Positions 17,291-26,615 of a stretch of 44,542 bases of DNA are shown here, piece by piece. Position 1 is the first letter of the stretch, and the number at the start of each line of letters is the position of its first letter. A program made the position numbers and the translations under genes. The notes beneath the pieces are model-generated. The model saw nothing but the letters and a program-made list of their open reading frames with translations. It was not told the DNA's origin and did no database searches. Source of the stretch: Virgibacillus alimentarius. Its GTDB lineage: Bacteria > Bacillota > Bacilli > Bacillales > Amphibacillaceae. The stretch lies in the NCBI RefSeq assembly GCF_000709085.1, contig NZ_JFBD01000067.1:1-44542 (forward strand), written 5' to 3'.

Positions 17291-18721
17291 GTGATAACCT
17301 TTATTGTTTCAATCATACTACTGATTACTGGCTATTTTACGTATGGAAAATATATAGAAAGACAATTTGATCCAGACAGTTCACGCAAAACTCCTGCCTA
17401 TGCGAATAATGATGGAGTAGATTATGTTCCAATGAACAGGCATAGAAATGCTTTGATACAATTACTAAATATAGCTGGAACTGGTCCTATATTTGGACCG
17501 ATTATGGGCGCGTTATTCGGTCCTGTAGCATTTTTGTGGATCGTTCTGGGGTCTATTTTTGCCGGTGCAGTACATGACTATTTAACTGGCATGATATCCA
17601 TTCGGAATAAAGGAGCACATATTCCGGCGTTGGCAGGTAAATTTCTAGGCAATTTTTCAAAACATATTGTCAACATATTTTCTCTTTTGCTTCTTCTTTT
17701 AGTAGGTACTGTATTTGTCACGACTCCAGCATCTTTATTAGAAATTTTATTGGATGGCAAACTTACTTTAGGAGTAATCATTACGATAATATTTGTTTAT
17801 TACCTTATGTCCACCATTCTTCCAATCGATAAAATCATTGGTAGATTTTATCCTTATTTCGGAGCGATTCTTTTACTTGGAACGTTGGGTGTGGGTGTTG
17901 CCTTAATATTCTCGGATTACAAAATCCCGGAATTGCATTTTACAAATATGCATCCAGATAACGTACCTATTTTCCCAATCTTGTTCTTTACAATAACATG
18001 TGGAGCCCTATCTGGATTTCATGCAACGCAATCACCAATCATATCCAGGACAGTGGAAAAAGAGTCACAAGGACGCTATGTATTTTACGGAATGATGATT
18101 GCAGAAGGAATTATAGCAATGATATGGGCTGCTGCAGCAATGAGTCTTCTTGATGGACAAACATTAAATGAATTGATTAACACAGGTACCCCTTCTGCCG
18201 TTGTAAATGAGGTATCAATGACCCTTCTGGGTGCAGTTGGCGGAACAGTTGCGGTGCTTGGAGCTATCGTACTCCCGATCACGTCGGGTGACACAGCATT
18301 CCGTGCTGCCCGATCCATTATTGCTGATTATGTAAATATTGGTCAAAAAAAATTAGGCAAACGTTTGTTGATTGCTATTCCTTTGTTTGGTTTATCTGCT
18401 TTGCTTACTCAAATTGACTTTAATATTCTGTGGAGATATTTTTCTTGGGCCAACCAGACAACAGCTGCTATTGCATTATGGATAGCAACGATGTACCTGA
18501 TCATTAAAGGGAAAAATTACCTTGTTGCATTTGTACCTGCTTTCTTTATTACCTATATGGTATTTGTCTATATTCTGAGTGAGAAAATAGGATTTAATTT
18601 AAACTTAAATGTATCGTTTATTATAGGGTTCATTTTAACTGTTATCCTGACTGTATTGTTCTTCAAGAAAGCCAGAATGAATAAAGAAGAAAATATCAAA
18701 ACAGATATAGATGCTGCATAA
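17291..18721 (+). CDS. Carbon starvation protein CstA family permease (short form)
   Basis: A 476-residue integral membrane protein with about 13 hydrophobic segments. It starts with GTG at 17291 behind a G-rich site. Family signatures include GTGPIFGPIMGALFGP near the N-terminus, GAVHDYLTGM, SGFHATQSPI and a conserved ITSGDTAFRAAR. It is shorter than the roughly 600-700 residue CstA of B. subtilis and E. coli and resembles the compact CstA-like group. CstA-type proteins import peptides or pyruvate; which one cannot be told here. The gene has its own promoter with a cre site. No LytST-like sensor pair is next to it. Confidence 0.88.
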   Translation: MITFIVSIILLITGYFTYGKYIERQFDPDSSRKTPAYANNDGVDYVPMNRHRNALIQLLNIAGTGPIFGPIMGALFGPVAFLWIVLGSIFAGAVHDYLTGMISIRNKGAHIPALAGKFLGNFSKHIVNIFSLLLLLLVGTVFVTTPASLLEILLDGKLTLGVIITIIFVYYLMSTILPIDKIIGRFYPYFGAILLLGTLGVGVALIFSDYKIPELHFTNMHPDNVPIFPILFFTITCGALSGFHATQSPIISRTVEKESQGRYVFYGMMIAEGIIAMIWAAAAMSLLDGQTLNELINTGTPSAVVNEVSMTLLGAVGGTVAVLGAIVLPITSGDTAFRAARSIIADYVNIGQKKLGKRLLIAIPLFGLSALLTQIDFNILWRYFSWANQTTAAIALWIATMYLIIKGKNYLVAFVPAFFITYMVFVYILSEKIGFNLNLNVSFIIGFILTVILTVLFFKKARMNKEENIKTDIDAA

Positions 18722-18727
18722 TATGGT

Positions 18728-18756
18728 GAGGGTGAGCGCACCTAGCGTCCACCCTC
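18728..18756. terminator. Hairpin after cstA
   Basis: Arms GAGGGTGAGCGC and GCGTCCACCCTC (10 of 12 paired) with a short loop. There is no long T run, so it may act as an mRNA 3'-end stabiliser or a weak terminator. Confidence 0.5.
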
Positions 18757-18944
18757 TAATTATGTTTACTGATTCTTTTCATTTCTAAATCTATCTTCTA
18801 ACCGAACCTTAAAGTCGCTATACCTCTTTGATGTTCTTCTATTTCCTCTCTCTTCAAAATAATGAAAAAGGAAATAATTACTTCAATACCGTTCTAGTCC
18901 CCCCTCTACTAGTAAAATTAAAACCTGTTCCTCACCATGGGAAT

Positions 18945-19211
18945 GTGCTAAACCAAATGGGTTCTGGTTCTTTGTCTGATATTACTGCTGGTGTGGATTG
19001 GTGCATTGAAAACAAATGTAAATACGACATTCATATTTTATCCTTATCATTAGGAAGCGCAGCATCAGAGGATGAGGGTCCGATGGTGCAAGCAGTTAAT
19101 CAAGCGTGGGCAGAAGGAATTATTGTATGTGCAGCTGCTGGTAATGATGGACCAAATGAAGAAAATATATCTTCGCCAGGCATTTGCCAGAAAATCATTA
19201 CCGTAGGACAG
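18945..19211 (+). pseudogene. Subtilisin-like (S8, AprX-type) protease remnant
   Basis: The translation from VLNQMGSGSLSDITAGVDWC through SLSLGSA, AAAGNDG and ISSPG to IITVGQ closely follows the middle of AprX-like intracellular subtilases, including the oxyanion-hole Asn of AAGN. Everything around it is missing: no catalytic Asp or His region upstream and no GTSMA serine motif downstream. The surrounding open frame (18828-19256) has non-homologous ends and no good ribosome binding site. It is therefore a fragment with both ends lost. Confidence 0.8.
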
Positions 19212-19262
19212 CACATTATCATTTCTCTTTTCAAACAAAAAGGCTGTTCACGGTAAAAATAA

Positions 19263-19477
19263 CTATTATCACAATATTTTTTGATAAGATATCCAGATGA
19301 AATTGAAAAATCATACAGAGAAGAAATCGATACAGAATTGTTATTAGCATGGCACCAACAGTTCCCACCAGATTTATATGAGAAGCACCGTAATCAAGCT
19401 ATTCAAGAATTCAAGGCAATCGCAACCCATTTATTGATTTTCCAGAGAAGATAGCCCAACATTTTAAAAAACGTTAA
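19263..19477 (+). pseudogene. Endonuclease I family (NucM/Bsn-like) C-terminal remnant, frameshifted
   Basis: Beginning just after the subtilase remnant, one frame reads RYPDEIEKSYREEIDTELLL, then AWHQQFPPDLYEKHRNQAI. This matches the pattern WH--DPVD-YE--RN--I of secreted endonuclease I proteins. The expected next motif, GNRNPFIDFPE, is present in the next frame and runs to a stop at 19477. The join needs GGG where the sequence has GG (19415-19416). The N-terminal two thirds, including the signal peptide, are absent, so the fragment cannot be functional. Confidence 0.65.
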
Positions 19478-19530
19478 CAGTATTTCTATATTTTTGTTGT
19501 TCTGTCTTGAAAAATACTCTAAGCATAAAC

Positions 19531-19557
19531 AGAGAGCCATTATATCAACGGCTCTCT
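19531..19557. terminator. Short hairpin between remnants
   Basis: Arms AGAGAGCC and GGCTCTCT flank an 11-base AT loop. It lies downstream of the APC remnant (minus strand) and of the endonuclease remnant (plus strand). The T run is weak. Confidence 0.45.
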
Positions 19558-19568
19558 TGTCTATAACT

Positions 19569-19803
19569 TTAGCTAGTTTGTATCTTTCTATCAGTGCTTT
19601 TAACTGTAGTTTTTTTGGATTGCGTGATATATAAAGCAAATCCAATAAGACACCAAACTCCTAATATCAACCACTCACTAGGCCAACTCAAAGAGTACTA
19701 CCCACTCACCTGATAGAACAACCCATCCCCAACCAAGCATAGCCCCCATGGCTAAAAATAAAACGTCTGTCATCGACATTGATTTCGAGAAATTCTTATT
19801 CAT
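19569..19803 (-). pseudogene. APC-family amino acid permease, both ends joined by a large deletion
   Basis: From an ATG at 19803 with AAGGAGTG upstream, the frame reads MTDVLFLAMGAMLGWGWVVL and SGEW, the first membrane segment of an APC permease, then stops. In the next frame SEWLILGVWCLIGFALYITQ, followed by a polar tail, runs to a stop at 19569 and looks like the last membrane segment and C-terminus of such a transporter. The roughly 400 residues between are gone. This is a clear case of an internally deleted gene that has kept its start signal and its end. Confidence 0.7.
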
Positions 19804-20508
19804 ATAAATACTTCACTCCTTGTGACTTATCTACGTGATTTCTATTTTTCTGATTCAGCAACATCTACCTTTGAGTTCTGTAGATAACACCATTTAACGT
19901 CTGCTTACAGTAATATTTGACAATACACATCATTACCTTCTTTGTCCAACACCAGTTTGATATCATCGTATAAAATCGCAGAAATCGCTTACAATCTGTG
20001 AGTTTTTTCGACAGAATGACAATAGCCAACTTTCTTCTAGTTTAGTTCCCTATTATACTTCAGCGTCATGCCCCTTATTCGAATATAGTAATAAGTATGA
20101 CAATTATCTGATATAATAAAAAGTACCAGTTATGAACTTTTTTAGGTACCAGATTAGGAACTTGGATCTTATTCCGGTGAACAAATGTGAAATATAATTA
20201 GAAGTCTAATAAACAATAGATTCTTTGGTAAAATAATAATTTACTTAGAACAAAAATGATTAGAAGATATTTTAAAGATAATTGTTTTATTCAAATTGAG
20301 TTATTCATGAAATGAAATCACCGACTATAACATATTTTCTCTAAAGCGTTAATTATTTTAGTAAGTTTCATTAAAGGTAGTCGGAAAATTATTTTACTTT
20401 TAAATTAGGCAAAACACTGTTATAATAACTTTTGTGCAAGAATATAAATTAATAAAAAACCCCAAACATTTGTATCTTGCAAATATAAATGATAGGTGGT
20501 ATTCACAA
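19804..20508. other. 705-base region without an intact gene
   Basis: No open frame with a ribosome binding site was found. A minus-strand stretch near 19850-19990 can be read as a broken peptide (SAILYDDIKLVLDKEGNDV, then a stop and a further fragment), possibly another decayed gene end, but I cannot name it. Two direct repeats starting GTACCAG lie at 20123-20139 and 20146-20163, just after a TATAAT-like stretch. A TATAAT at 20421-20426 is the likely -10 of trhO. Confidence 0.4.
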
Positions 20509-21486
20509 ATGGAAGGCAATAAAAATTATCAGGTTTTATTGTATTATAACTATGTCCGAATTGAAGATCCTGAGGCATTTGCCAAAGAACATCTTCAATT
20601 TTGTAATGACTTAGAACTAAAGGGCCGCATTTTAGTTGCCCACGAAGGAATCAACGGGACGGTTTCCGGAACAGTTGAACAAACCAACAAATATATGGAA
20701 ACGATGCATAATGATCCACAATTTGCTAATATGGCTTTTAAGGTTGATCCGCATGACGGGCACGCTTTTAAGAAAATGCATGTACGCCCTCGTAAAGAAT
20801 TAGTCACACTTCGCTTAGAAGATGATATAAATCCGAAGAGAACAACAGGAAATTATTTAGAGCCAAAGGAATTTCTACAAGCGATGCGGGAAGAAGATAC
20901 TGTCATTCTTGATGCTAGAAATGATTATGAATATGACCTTGGGCACTTTCGCGGTGCGATCCGGCCTGACATTGAAACATTCCGTGAATTACCGGGATGG
21001 GTACAAGAAAATAGTCATCTTCTTGAAGGCAAACGTATCCTAGCATATTGTACAGGTGGTATTCGTTGTGAGAAATTTTCCGGCTGGTTATTAAGAGAAG
21101 GCTTCGAGGATGTTTCGCAACTTCACGGTGGTATTATAACATACGGAAAGGATCCTGAGGTTCAAGGTGAACTATGGGATGGCAGATGTTATGTTTTTGA
21201 TGAGCGCATTTCCGTACCAATAAACAGAAAAGAACATGTTACTGTCGGGGTTGATTATTTTGACGGCAAACCATGTGAACGTTACGTGAACTGTGCAGAT
21301 CCAGATTGCAACAAACAAATTCTCTGTTCGGAAGAAAACGAACATAAATATATGCGCGGATGTACGCATGAATGCCGCACAAGCCCACGCAGCCTGTATA
21401 TAAAAGAACATGACTTAGCTGAAGAAGAAATTCAACGCAGACTGGACATTATTGAAAGAGAAGAACAAATGAAACAAAAAGCGTAA
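20509..21486 (+). CDS. trhO: tRNA uridine(34) hydroxylase TrhO (rhodanese domain, UPF0176)
   Basis: A 325-residue protein that hydroxylates U34 of certain tRNAs on the way to 5-methoxyuridine. The start [16 protein letters not shown] at 20509 is set by AGGTGG nine bases upstream; an upstream in-frame GTG would add 25 unrelated residues. An N-terminal acylphosphatase-like domain ([10 protein letters not shown]) precedes the rhodanese domain with catalytic Cys181 in [13 protein letters not shown]-terminal region with several Cys residues ([17 protein letters not shown]) follows. It resembles B. subtilis YbfQ. It is monocistronic and ends at a bidirectional terminator. Confidence 0.93.
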   Translation: MEGNKNYQVLLYYNYVRIEDPEAFAKEHLQFCNDLELKGRILVAHEGINGTVSGTVEQTNKYMETMHNDPQFANMAFKVDPHDGHAFKKMHVRPRKELVTLRLEDDINPKRTTGNYLEPKEFLQAMREEDTVILDARNDYEYDLGHFRGAIRPDIETFRELPGWVQENSHLLEGKRILAYCTGGIRCEKFSGWLLREGFEDVSQLHGGIITYGKDPEVQGELWDGRCYVFDERISVPINRKEHVTVGVDYFDGKPCERYVNCADPDCNKQILCSEENEHKYMRGCTHECRTSPRSLYIKEHDLAEEEIQRRLDIIEREEQMKQKA

Positions 21487-21487
21487 T

Positions 21488-21516
21488 AAAAAGACGGCCG
21501 TCATTGGCCGTCTTTT
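21488..21516. terminator. Bidirectional terminator between trhO and proS
   Basis: Arms AAAAGACGGCC and GGCCGTCTTTT with a six-base loop, between convergent genes. Confidence 0.85.
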
Positions 21517-21533
21517 CATTTAAGTATTTTCTC

Positions 21534-22970
21534 TTAATAAGCTCTCGCCCAGTAGATCATTTCTTTTGCTTCTTTTCCACAGCAAACACATGTGTCAGCA
21601 ACTTTTTCCTGTTCAAATGGGATACAGCGGGATGTTGCCTGGGTTTCCTCTTTAATTTTTTCCTCACAAGCTACATCGCCACACCACATTGCTTTAATGA
21701 AACCGGGATTTTCATCAAGCGTTTGATTAAATTCCTCCATTGTTGTTGCAGTACTTGTTTTACTGTCTCGATGAGCTAATGCTTTATTATACAAATTTTG
21801 CTGAACTTCCTCTAATACATTCGGCAAACGTTCCTTTAACTCATTAAGTGGAACAAATTCTTTTTCACCGGTATCGCGTCGTACAAGCACAACTTGATCT
21901 TTTTCAATATCTCTTGGTCCCATTTCAATCCGTACTGGGATCCCTTTCATTTCGGACTCATTAAACTTCCACCCAGGTGTTTTATCACTTGCATCGATAT
22001 CGATACGAACAATGTCTTTGAGTTGATCACGAAGGTCATACGCTTTATCTAAAACACCTTCTTTATGTTGCGCTATTGGCAGGATTATAGCTTGAGTTGG
22101 AGCAATGCGTGGTGGCACAACCAATCCCCTATTATCTCCATGAACCATAATCAATGCGCCCATAATACGTGTTGAAAGACCCCATGATGTTTGATGGACA
22201 AATTGAGTATCACCATTTTCATCTAAATACGTAATATCAAATGCTTTTGCAAATTCCGGGCCAAAATGATGTGATGTTGCAGATTGCAATGCTCTCCCAT
22301 CATGCATTAAACTTTCAATTGTTAATGTATATTTAGCTCCTGCAAATTTCTCTTTTTCCGTTTTACGTCCACGAATAACCGGGATTGCCAAATACTTCTC
22401 TGTCAAATCAGCATAAATACCTAACATTCTTTCTGTTTCCTCCGAAGCATCCTCGGCCGTAGCATGTGCAGTATGTCCTTCTTGCCAGTGAAATTCGGAT
22501 GAACGCAAGAATGGGCGTGTCGTTTTTTCCCAGCGCACTACATTCGCCCATTGGTTATACAGCATTGGCAAATCTCGATAGGAATGGATGTTTTTAGAGT
22601 AGTATTCACAAAACAGCACTTCTGAAGTTGGACGCACTGCAATGCGCTCTGCTAATTCTTCATCCCCACCATGTGTTACCCAGGCAACTTCCGGTGCAAA
22701 ACCTTCTACATGATCCTTTTCTTTTTGCAGGAGGCTTTCTGGTATAAATAATGGAAAGGCAACATTGGAATGCCCAGTTTCTTTAAATTTCCTATCTAAC
22801 TCATCGCGGATGTTTTCCCAGATAGCATAACCATATGGCTTAATAATCATCGTTCCCCGCACTTGTCCATAATCAACTAATCCTGCTTGCTTTACAACAT
22901 CTGTGTACCACTGTGCAAAGTTTTCTTCCATTGGCGTTACTTTTTCAACAAATTGTTTCTTTTTACTCAA
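21534..22970 (-). CDS. proS: Prolyl-tRNA synthetase, short (eukaryote/archaeon-like) type
   Basis: A 478-residue class II synthetase of the short ProS type found as a second or alternative enzyme in many Bacillales. The start is read as TTG at 22970 (MSKKKQF), with AGGTG six bases upstream. Class II motif 2 reads [20 protein letters not shown], and the catalytic region includes [13 protein letters not shown]. The anticodon-binding domain follows [17 protein letters not shown]. The C-terminus has a zinc-type cysteine set (MWCGD, CEEK, CVCCGK) and the typical terminal Tyr (ARAY). The editing insertion of the long bacterial type is absent. A T-box leader lies upstream, so charging of tRNA-Pro should set expression. 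Confidence 0.94.
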   Translation of the reverse strand: MSKKKQFVEKVTPMEENFAQWYTDVVKQAGLVDYGQVRGTMIIKPYGYAIWENIRDELDRKFKETGHSNVAFPLFIPESLLQKEKDHVEGFAPEVAWVTHGGDEELAERIAVRPTSEVLFCEYYSKNIHSYRDLPMLYNQWANVVRWEKTTRPFLRSSEFHWQEGHTAHATAEDASEETERMLGIYADLTEKYLAIPVIRGRKTEKEKFAGAKYTLTIESLMHDGRALQSATSHHFGPEFAKAFDITYLDENGDTQFVHQTSWGLSTRIMGALIMVHGDNRGLVVPPRIAPTQAIILPIAQHKEGVLDKAYDLRDQLKDIVRIDIDASDKTPGWKFNESEMKGIPVRIEMGPRDIEKDQVVLVRRDTGEKEFVPLNELKERLPNVLEEVQQNLYNKALAHRDSKTSTATTMEEFNQTLDENPGFIKAMWCGDVACEEKIKEETQATSRCIPFEQEKVADTCVCCGKEAKEMIYWARAY

Positions 22971-23020
22971 TCTACACACCTGCTTTATAACGTTATTTTG
23001 ATTACTTTTTCATTTAGACA

Positions 23021-23235
23021 TACAAAAAATCCTCCATCCAAAAAGGGACCGAGGTCTGGTGGTACCACCCTTGTTTACAGTAAATCATGCCACTGTACAC
23101 TTTGTTTAATAACGGTCAGGTGACCGCGCACACCTTCTAGCCTGCTTAGCTTTTCTGATGGCGAACTTTAAGGTAGGTTCTAATCGTTTTCTTTAGAAAT
23201 TTGCAGCAACCATTTCCTCTCTGAAAAGAAAACAA
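23021..23235 (-). promoter_or_regulatory. T-box leader of proS
   Basis: On the minus strand, stem I begins with GAGAGGAAATGGTTGCTGC (23222-23204), and the T-box core AGGGTGGTACC lies at 23071-23061. A terminator-like CGGTCCCTTTTT follows at about 23055-23040. In the specifier region GAACCTACCTT (23180-23170) contains two CCT triplets, so a proline specifier codon is available, although which one is used cannot be fixed by eye. Uncharged tRNA-Pro would bind and favour antitermination. The core motif and order are seen; tRNA identity is inferred from proS downstream. Confidence 0.85.
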
Positions 23236-23372
23236 ACTATACTAGTCCTTATCAACGTTTCATTTATACATTTCCTAATATATAGATATAAAAACCTAAA
23301 GTCAAGTTGGAGTAATGAAAGAAATAAAGTGGCTGAATGTTAACTGTCTTTTTAGACAACCTCCCCTTCAAA

Positions 23373-24215
23373 TTAAAGCGTGTATTGACTTTCTTTAATT
23401 TCATGCGCTTGTCCGTACTTACGCATTGCTGCATGATAAGTCGGTCCAACCATTTCCGTATATGAAAATCCATATTCAATTCCTGTAGTGACAAAACCTT
23501 TAGCTTGTTTAACAGCTTCCACAATAGATTTTCCTTTTGCTAGGTAGGCGGTAATAGCTGCTGAATAGGAACAACCTGCACCGCTTGTATTTACTGTATC
23601 AATTCGAGGTGCTTCTAGTACGGTCAACTTTTTACCATCAAATAAGACATCAACTGCTGGTCCTTCTAATCTTCCGCCTTTGACCAGTACATAATTTGGG
23701 CCTAATTGATGAAGATCCTTTGCAGCCCGCTTTAAATCTTCCACCTTATTTAAGCTTCTTCCATCTAATAAGAAGGATGCTTCCGGCATGTTTGGTGTAA
23801 TTAAAGTCGCTTGTGGCAATAGCTTTTCTTTTAATGCCTCAATTGCATCATCTTTTAAAAGCTTTGAATCTAACTTTCCAACCATAACTGGATCAACAAC
23901 AATATTTTCGATTGAACTTTGATCGATCAATTCGGCAGTTTTTTCAATAACCTCTTTTGAGAAAAGCATTCCTGTTTTTAGAGCATCTGTGCCCACTTGC
24001 TTCATAGCTGTTGCAAATTGCGCTTCAATTGCTTCGATTGTCATTGGATGCACATTTTTATCGGTTTGCGGATGTCTTGCAACAATTGCCGTTACAACGC
24101 TCATTCCATAAACATCCAGTTCCTGAAATGTTTTCAAATCTGCTTGAATTCCTGCACTTCCCCCAGCAGCTGATCCCGCAATTGTTATGACACGTGAAGG
24201 ATAATTCATATTCAT
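23373..24215 (-). CDS. pdxK: Pyridoxine/pyridoxal (and HMP-type) kinase
   Basis: A 280-residue ribokinase-fold kinase. The start at 24215 (MNMNYPSRVITIAGS) is chosen because AAAGGAA lies nine bases upstream; a longer frame would overlap the DUF456 gene. The substrate loop reads AGSAAGGSAGIQADLKTFQE and the anion hole with catalytic Cys reads NTSGAGCSYSAA. This pattern fits the ThiD-like PdxK of Bacillus and Staphylococcus, which phosphorylates B6 vitamers and only weakly hydroxymethylpyrimidine. It could be named thiD, but no thiamine genes are nearby. It lies 20 bases after the DUF456 gene, so the two may be cotranscribed. Confidence 0.88.
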   Translation of the reverse strand: MNMNYPSRVITIAGSAAGGSAGIQADLKTFQELDVYGMSVVTAIVARHPQTDKNVHPMTIEAIEAQFATAMKQVGTDALKTGMLFSKEVIEKTAELIDQSSIENIVVDPVMVGKLDSKLLKDDAIEALKEKLLPQATLITPNMPEASFLLDGRSLNKVEDLKRAAKDLHQLGPNYVLVKGGRLEGPAVDVLFDGKKLTVLEAPRIDTVNTSGAGCSYSAAITAYLAKGKSIVEAVKQAKGFVTTGIEYGFSYTEMVGPTYHAAMRKYGQAHEIKESQYTL

Positions 24216-24235
24216 ATGTATCATTCCTTTCCCAA

Positions 24236-24724
24236 TTAAAATATGATAGTAATTAAAAACCATATGATCATGGTTGCCTGAATGACTACTTTAGAAATAG
24301 CCCCTCCTAAAAAGCCAATTAAAGAACCAATCGACGCACGTAACGCTTGTAAGGGGGTTCTTCTTTGTAGCATTTCAATAATAAAAACTACAATAAAAGG
24401 GATAATCAAAATACCAAACGGCGGTATTATGAATGAACCTACGATTACAGCAATCGCTGCACCACGTTCGCCCCATTTGCTTCCTCCAAATCTTTTCACG
24501 AAATAACTATTTGCTATTATATCAGAAATAATTATTAATAAAGTAAGAATTAGCATTCCAATCCAGAACATCATTGTTAAATCGTCTCCGGATCCGGATA
24601 GAAAGAAATGATAAAGTAAAAATCCTCCCCAGAGCAACAATACTGATGGAATAATAGGATAAATCACACCAATGAAACTCAATATAAACAGAGCTACAAT
24701 CAGAATCCATAGCAAAACATTCAA
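24236..24724 (-). CDS. DUF456 membrane protein (YqgC-like)
   Basis: A 162-residue protein that starts with TTG at 24724 behind GGAGGAGAAG. Four to five hydrophobic segments are seen, with the glycine-rich family signature KWGERGAAIAVIVGSFIIPP (about 83-102) and QALRASIGSLIGFLGG near the C-terminus. DUF456 proteins are small, glycine-zipper-like membrane proteins of unknown role. It is the first gene of a likely two-gene unit with pdxK. Confidence 0.9.
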   Translation of the reverse strand: MNVLLWILIVALFILSFIGVIYPIIPSVLLLWGGFLLYHFFLSGSGDDLTMMFWIGMLILTLLIIISDIIANSYFVKRFGGSKWGERGAAIAVIVGSFIIPPFGILIIPFIVVFIIEMLQRRTPLQALRASIGSLIGFLGGAISKVVIQATMIIWFLITIIF

Positions 24725-24826
24725 TAACTTCTCCTCCTCTCCCTCTGGTATATGTAAAAATTTAATCTAGAAAAGCATCTCTATTTTACAACAGAGATGC
24801 TTTAAAAGATATTTGTTTTCTCCCTA

Positions 24827-25018
24827 TTATTTTGTTTTAGCTTTATGATCAACCAATATAATAGATCCATTTACTAAATCATGTGCAGAAGCATCCATAA
24901 TTTTTTCTAAAGAAAAGGCAACCTTCTCTCTTTCCTCTTTATTCTCTGCAACAAAAATTGGAACACCACCGGAAATTTGATCAGGATTCAATGTAACAAC
25001 AGCAACGATTTCTGCCAT
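24827..25018 (-). CDS. Capping complex subunit for YIEGIA
   Basis: A 63-residue protein whose ATG overlaps the TAA stop of the YIEGIA gene by one base (TAATG), so the two are tightly coupled. It reads MAEIVAVVTLNPDQISGGVP, with a C-terminal helix (REKVAFSLEKIMDASAHDLV) and a final strand GSIILVDH. It fits the small partner always found with YIEGIA proteins in spore-forming Bacillaceae, probably equivalent to YphE of B. subtilis. It is soluble, with no membrane segment. The name reflects current family usage; the biochemical role is not established. Confidence 0.75.
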   Translation of the reverse strand: MAEIVAVVTLNPDQISGGVPIFVAENKEEREKVAFSLEKIMDASAHDLVNGSIILVDHKAKTK

Positions 25019-25920
25019 TATGCCTTACCTCCTTTATATGCTTCTGTGGGCATACGAACTGAATTCTCCACAATAGGGGCCCCTTTAACAGCTCTAAGAA
25101 TTTTTTGGGGATCCTTTTCACGTGGTAAAATGAAAATTGCTAATTTCCCGCTTTCTAAGTCAAGTTTCGCCATAGGTATCAGTGTAGGTTCACCTGAATC
25201 ACGATAGACACCTAATAATGTGGACAAATTATGCAATAAAGCCTGACGCTGTCCAAGTCCCGAGAGCGTAACTTTGGAATTATCATTTTTAGGAGTAAGT
25301 ACCAGACCAACTCCATTTTCTTTAATAATCTCAATATCCTCTCTTAAACCAACGTTCATGATGTAAATGGATTCTACAAATAAATCCGGATCTTCAATTT
25401 TCACATCTGCAATATGAACATCTGCAATATGTTCGATACTTTTTCCCTTTTGAAACATTTTAGCTACAAGTAATGATAAAATACCGGCAACTACACCCCA
25501 ATACCATACGAATAAAACTGTAAACAGGGATGCGATAAGTGCACTAAAAATAACTAAATAGTTTCTTCCTTCAAAAACCATTGCTATCCCTTCAATATAG
25601 GCATTACCACGGGGAACAAGTTCTAAATCATCTATTTCCGTTAAAGTCTCCCTTTCCATTCTCCGGACATCTCTGAACTGTTGTGCAGCAAGTGTCAAAA
25701 AAGTAACAGCTGTATATTCTTTACTTAAAAGAGCCGGAACAACTAAAGCTCCTAATCCTGCTGCAATGACGCCTAATGACATATGAATAACTTTTCCATG
25801 CGGATATGTCGGATATTGGCGATAATCTGTACGAAGCAACATAATTTTAGCAATTATTCCAAACAGCAACCCAATTACAATGCCAAGAAATTCTGGCTCT
25901 TTGAGTATCGATAATGGCAT
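25018..25920 (-). CDS. YIEGIA-family membrane protein
   Basis: A 300-residue membrane protein carrying the diagnostic string NAYIEGIAMVFEGRNY (about residues 105-120). About five hydrophobic segments lie in the first 170 residues, and a soluble C-terminal half (about 180-300) follows. AAGGAAGGA lies just before the ATG. The family is found in spore formers; I believe the B. subtilis member is YphB (SeaA), linked to the spore envelope, but that is recalled rather than shown here. It forms a two-gene operon with the small subunit. The C-terminal half (VGLVLTPKNDNSKVTLSG) looks like a ligand- or partner-binding domain. Confidence 0.85.
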   Translation of the reverse strand: MPLSILKEPEFLGIVIGLLFGIIAKIMLLRTDYRQYPTYPHGKVIHMSLGVIAAGLGALVVPALLSKEYTAVTFLTLAAQQFRDVRRMERETLTEIDDLELVPRGNAYIEGIAMVFEGRNYLVIFSALIASLFTVLFVWYWGVVAGILSLLVAKMFQKGKSIEHIADVHIADVKIEDPDLFVESIYIMNVGLREDIEIIKENGVGLVLTPKNDNSKVTLSGLGQRQALLHNLSTLLGVYRDSGEPTLIPMAKLDLESGKLAIFILPREKDPQKILRAVKGAPIVENSVRMPTEAYKGGKA

Positions 25921-26040
25921 TTAAATCCTTCCTTTAGCTCCAAAATAACTTATCGTTGTTAGGCTTTACTTTTTTTTATTTTTTATGAATTTGTGTAAGA
26001 TAAGAATATAGTGCAAATAGAAATGAGGATTACTTAATTA

Positions 26041-26598
26041 ATGAAACATCTGAAGAAAGACTTTGTAGCGTGGGTGATAGTTGTTTTATTTGTAATGATG
26101 GTTTTCACTATTTACCATCAAATGAATCAGAATAGATACGAATACATAGAAAACAAGGATGATGACTCGTACGAACAGCTTCATCCTATTGTCTCTGAAA
26201 AAATGGAGGAATTACTTGATAAAGCAGCTAAGCAAAATATTCATGTAGTGATTACTGAAACAGTACGGACGATGGAGAAGCAAGAAGAATTATATGCACA
26301 AGGAAGGTCGTCTGAGGGGAATATTATAACGTACGCTCAGGCAGGTGAATCCTATCATAATTATGGGTTGGCTATTGACTTTGCCATCGAAAATAGTCAA
26401 GGTGATGTGATCTGGGATACTTCCTATGATGGAAATAATAATGGAAAGTCCGATTGGTTAGAAGTAGCTGACATTGCAAAAGAACTGGGCTTTGAATGGG
26501 GTGGAGATTGGCCGAATTTCAAAGATTTTCCTCATTTACAAATGTCTTTTGGATTAAGTATTGAGGAATTAAAAAAGGGAAAGCGGCCGCTAAAGTAA
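26041..26598 (+). CDS. cwlK: M15-family L,D-type peptidoglycan peptidase, CwlK-like
   Basis: A 185-residue exported or membrane-anchored endopeptidase. One hydrophobic segment (about residues 10-27) is followed by the M15 peptidase domain. Zinc ligands and catalytic residues are in place: SYHNYGLAIDFA (the H-x6-D motif), a late acidic residue in FEWGGDWPNFKDFPHLQM, and the last His in PHLQM. It closely follows B. subtilis CwlK (YcdD), which cuts the L-Ala-D-Glu bond in wall peptides. It is monocistronic, with a terminator directly behind it. Confidence 0.9.
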   Translation: MKHLKKDFVAWVIVVLFVMMVFTIYHQMNQNRYEYIENKDDDSYEQLHPIVSEKMEELLDKAAKQNIHVVITETVRTMEKQEELYAQGRSSEGNIITYAQAGESYHNYGLAIDFAIENSQGDVIWDTSYDGNNNGKSDWLEVADIAKELGFEWGGDWPNFKDFPHLQMSFGLSIEELKKGKRPLK

Positions 26599-26615
26599 AA
26601 TAAATGTTTAAAATT

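Noticed and set aside
18828-19256. Intact secreted protease gene
   Set aside because: Only the middle of a subtilase is present; catalytic Asp, His and Ser motifs are all missing and the ends are unrelated.
23264-23524. 86-codon gene overlapping the end of pdxK
   Set aside because: It runs in another frame of pdxK, is low in complexity and lacks a ribosome binding site.
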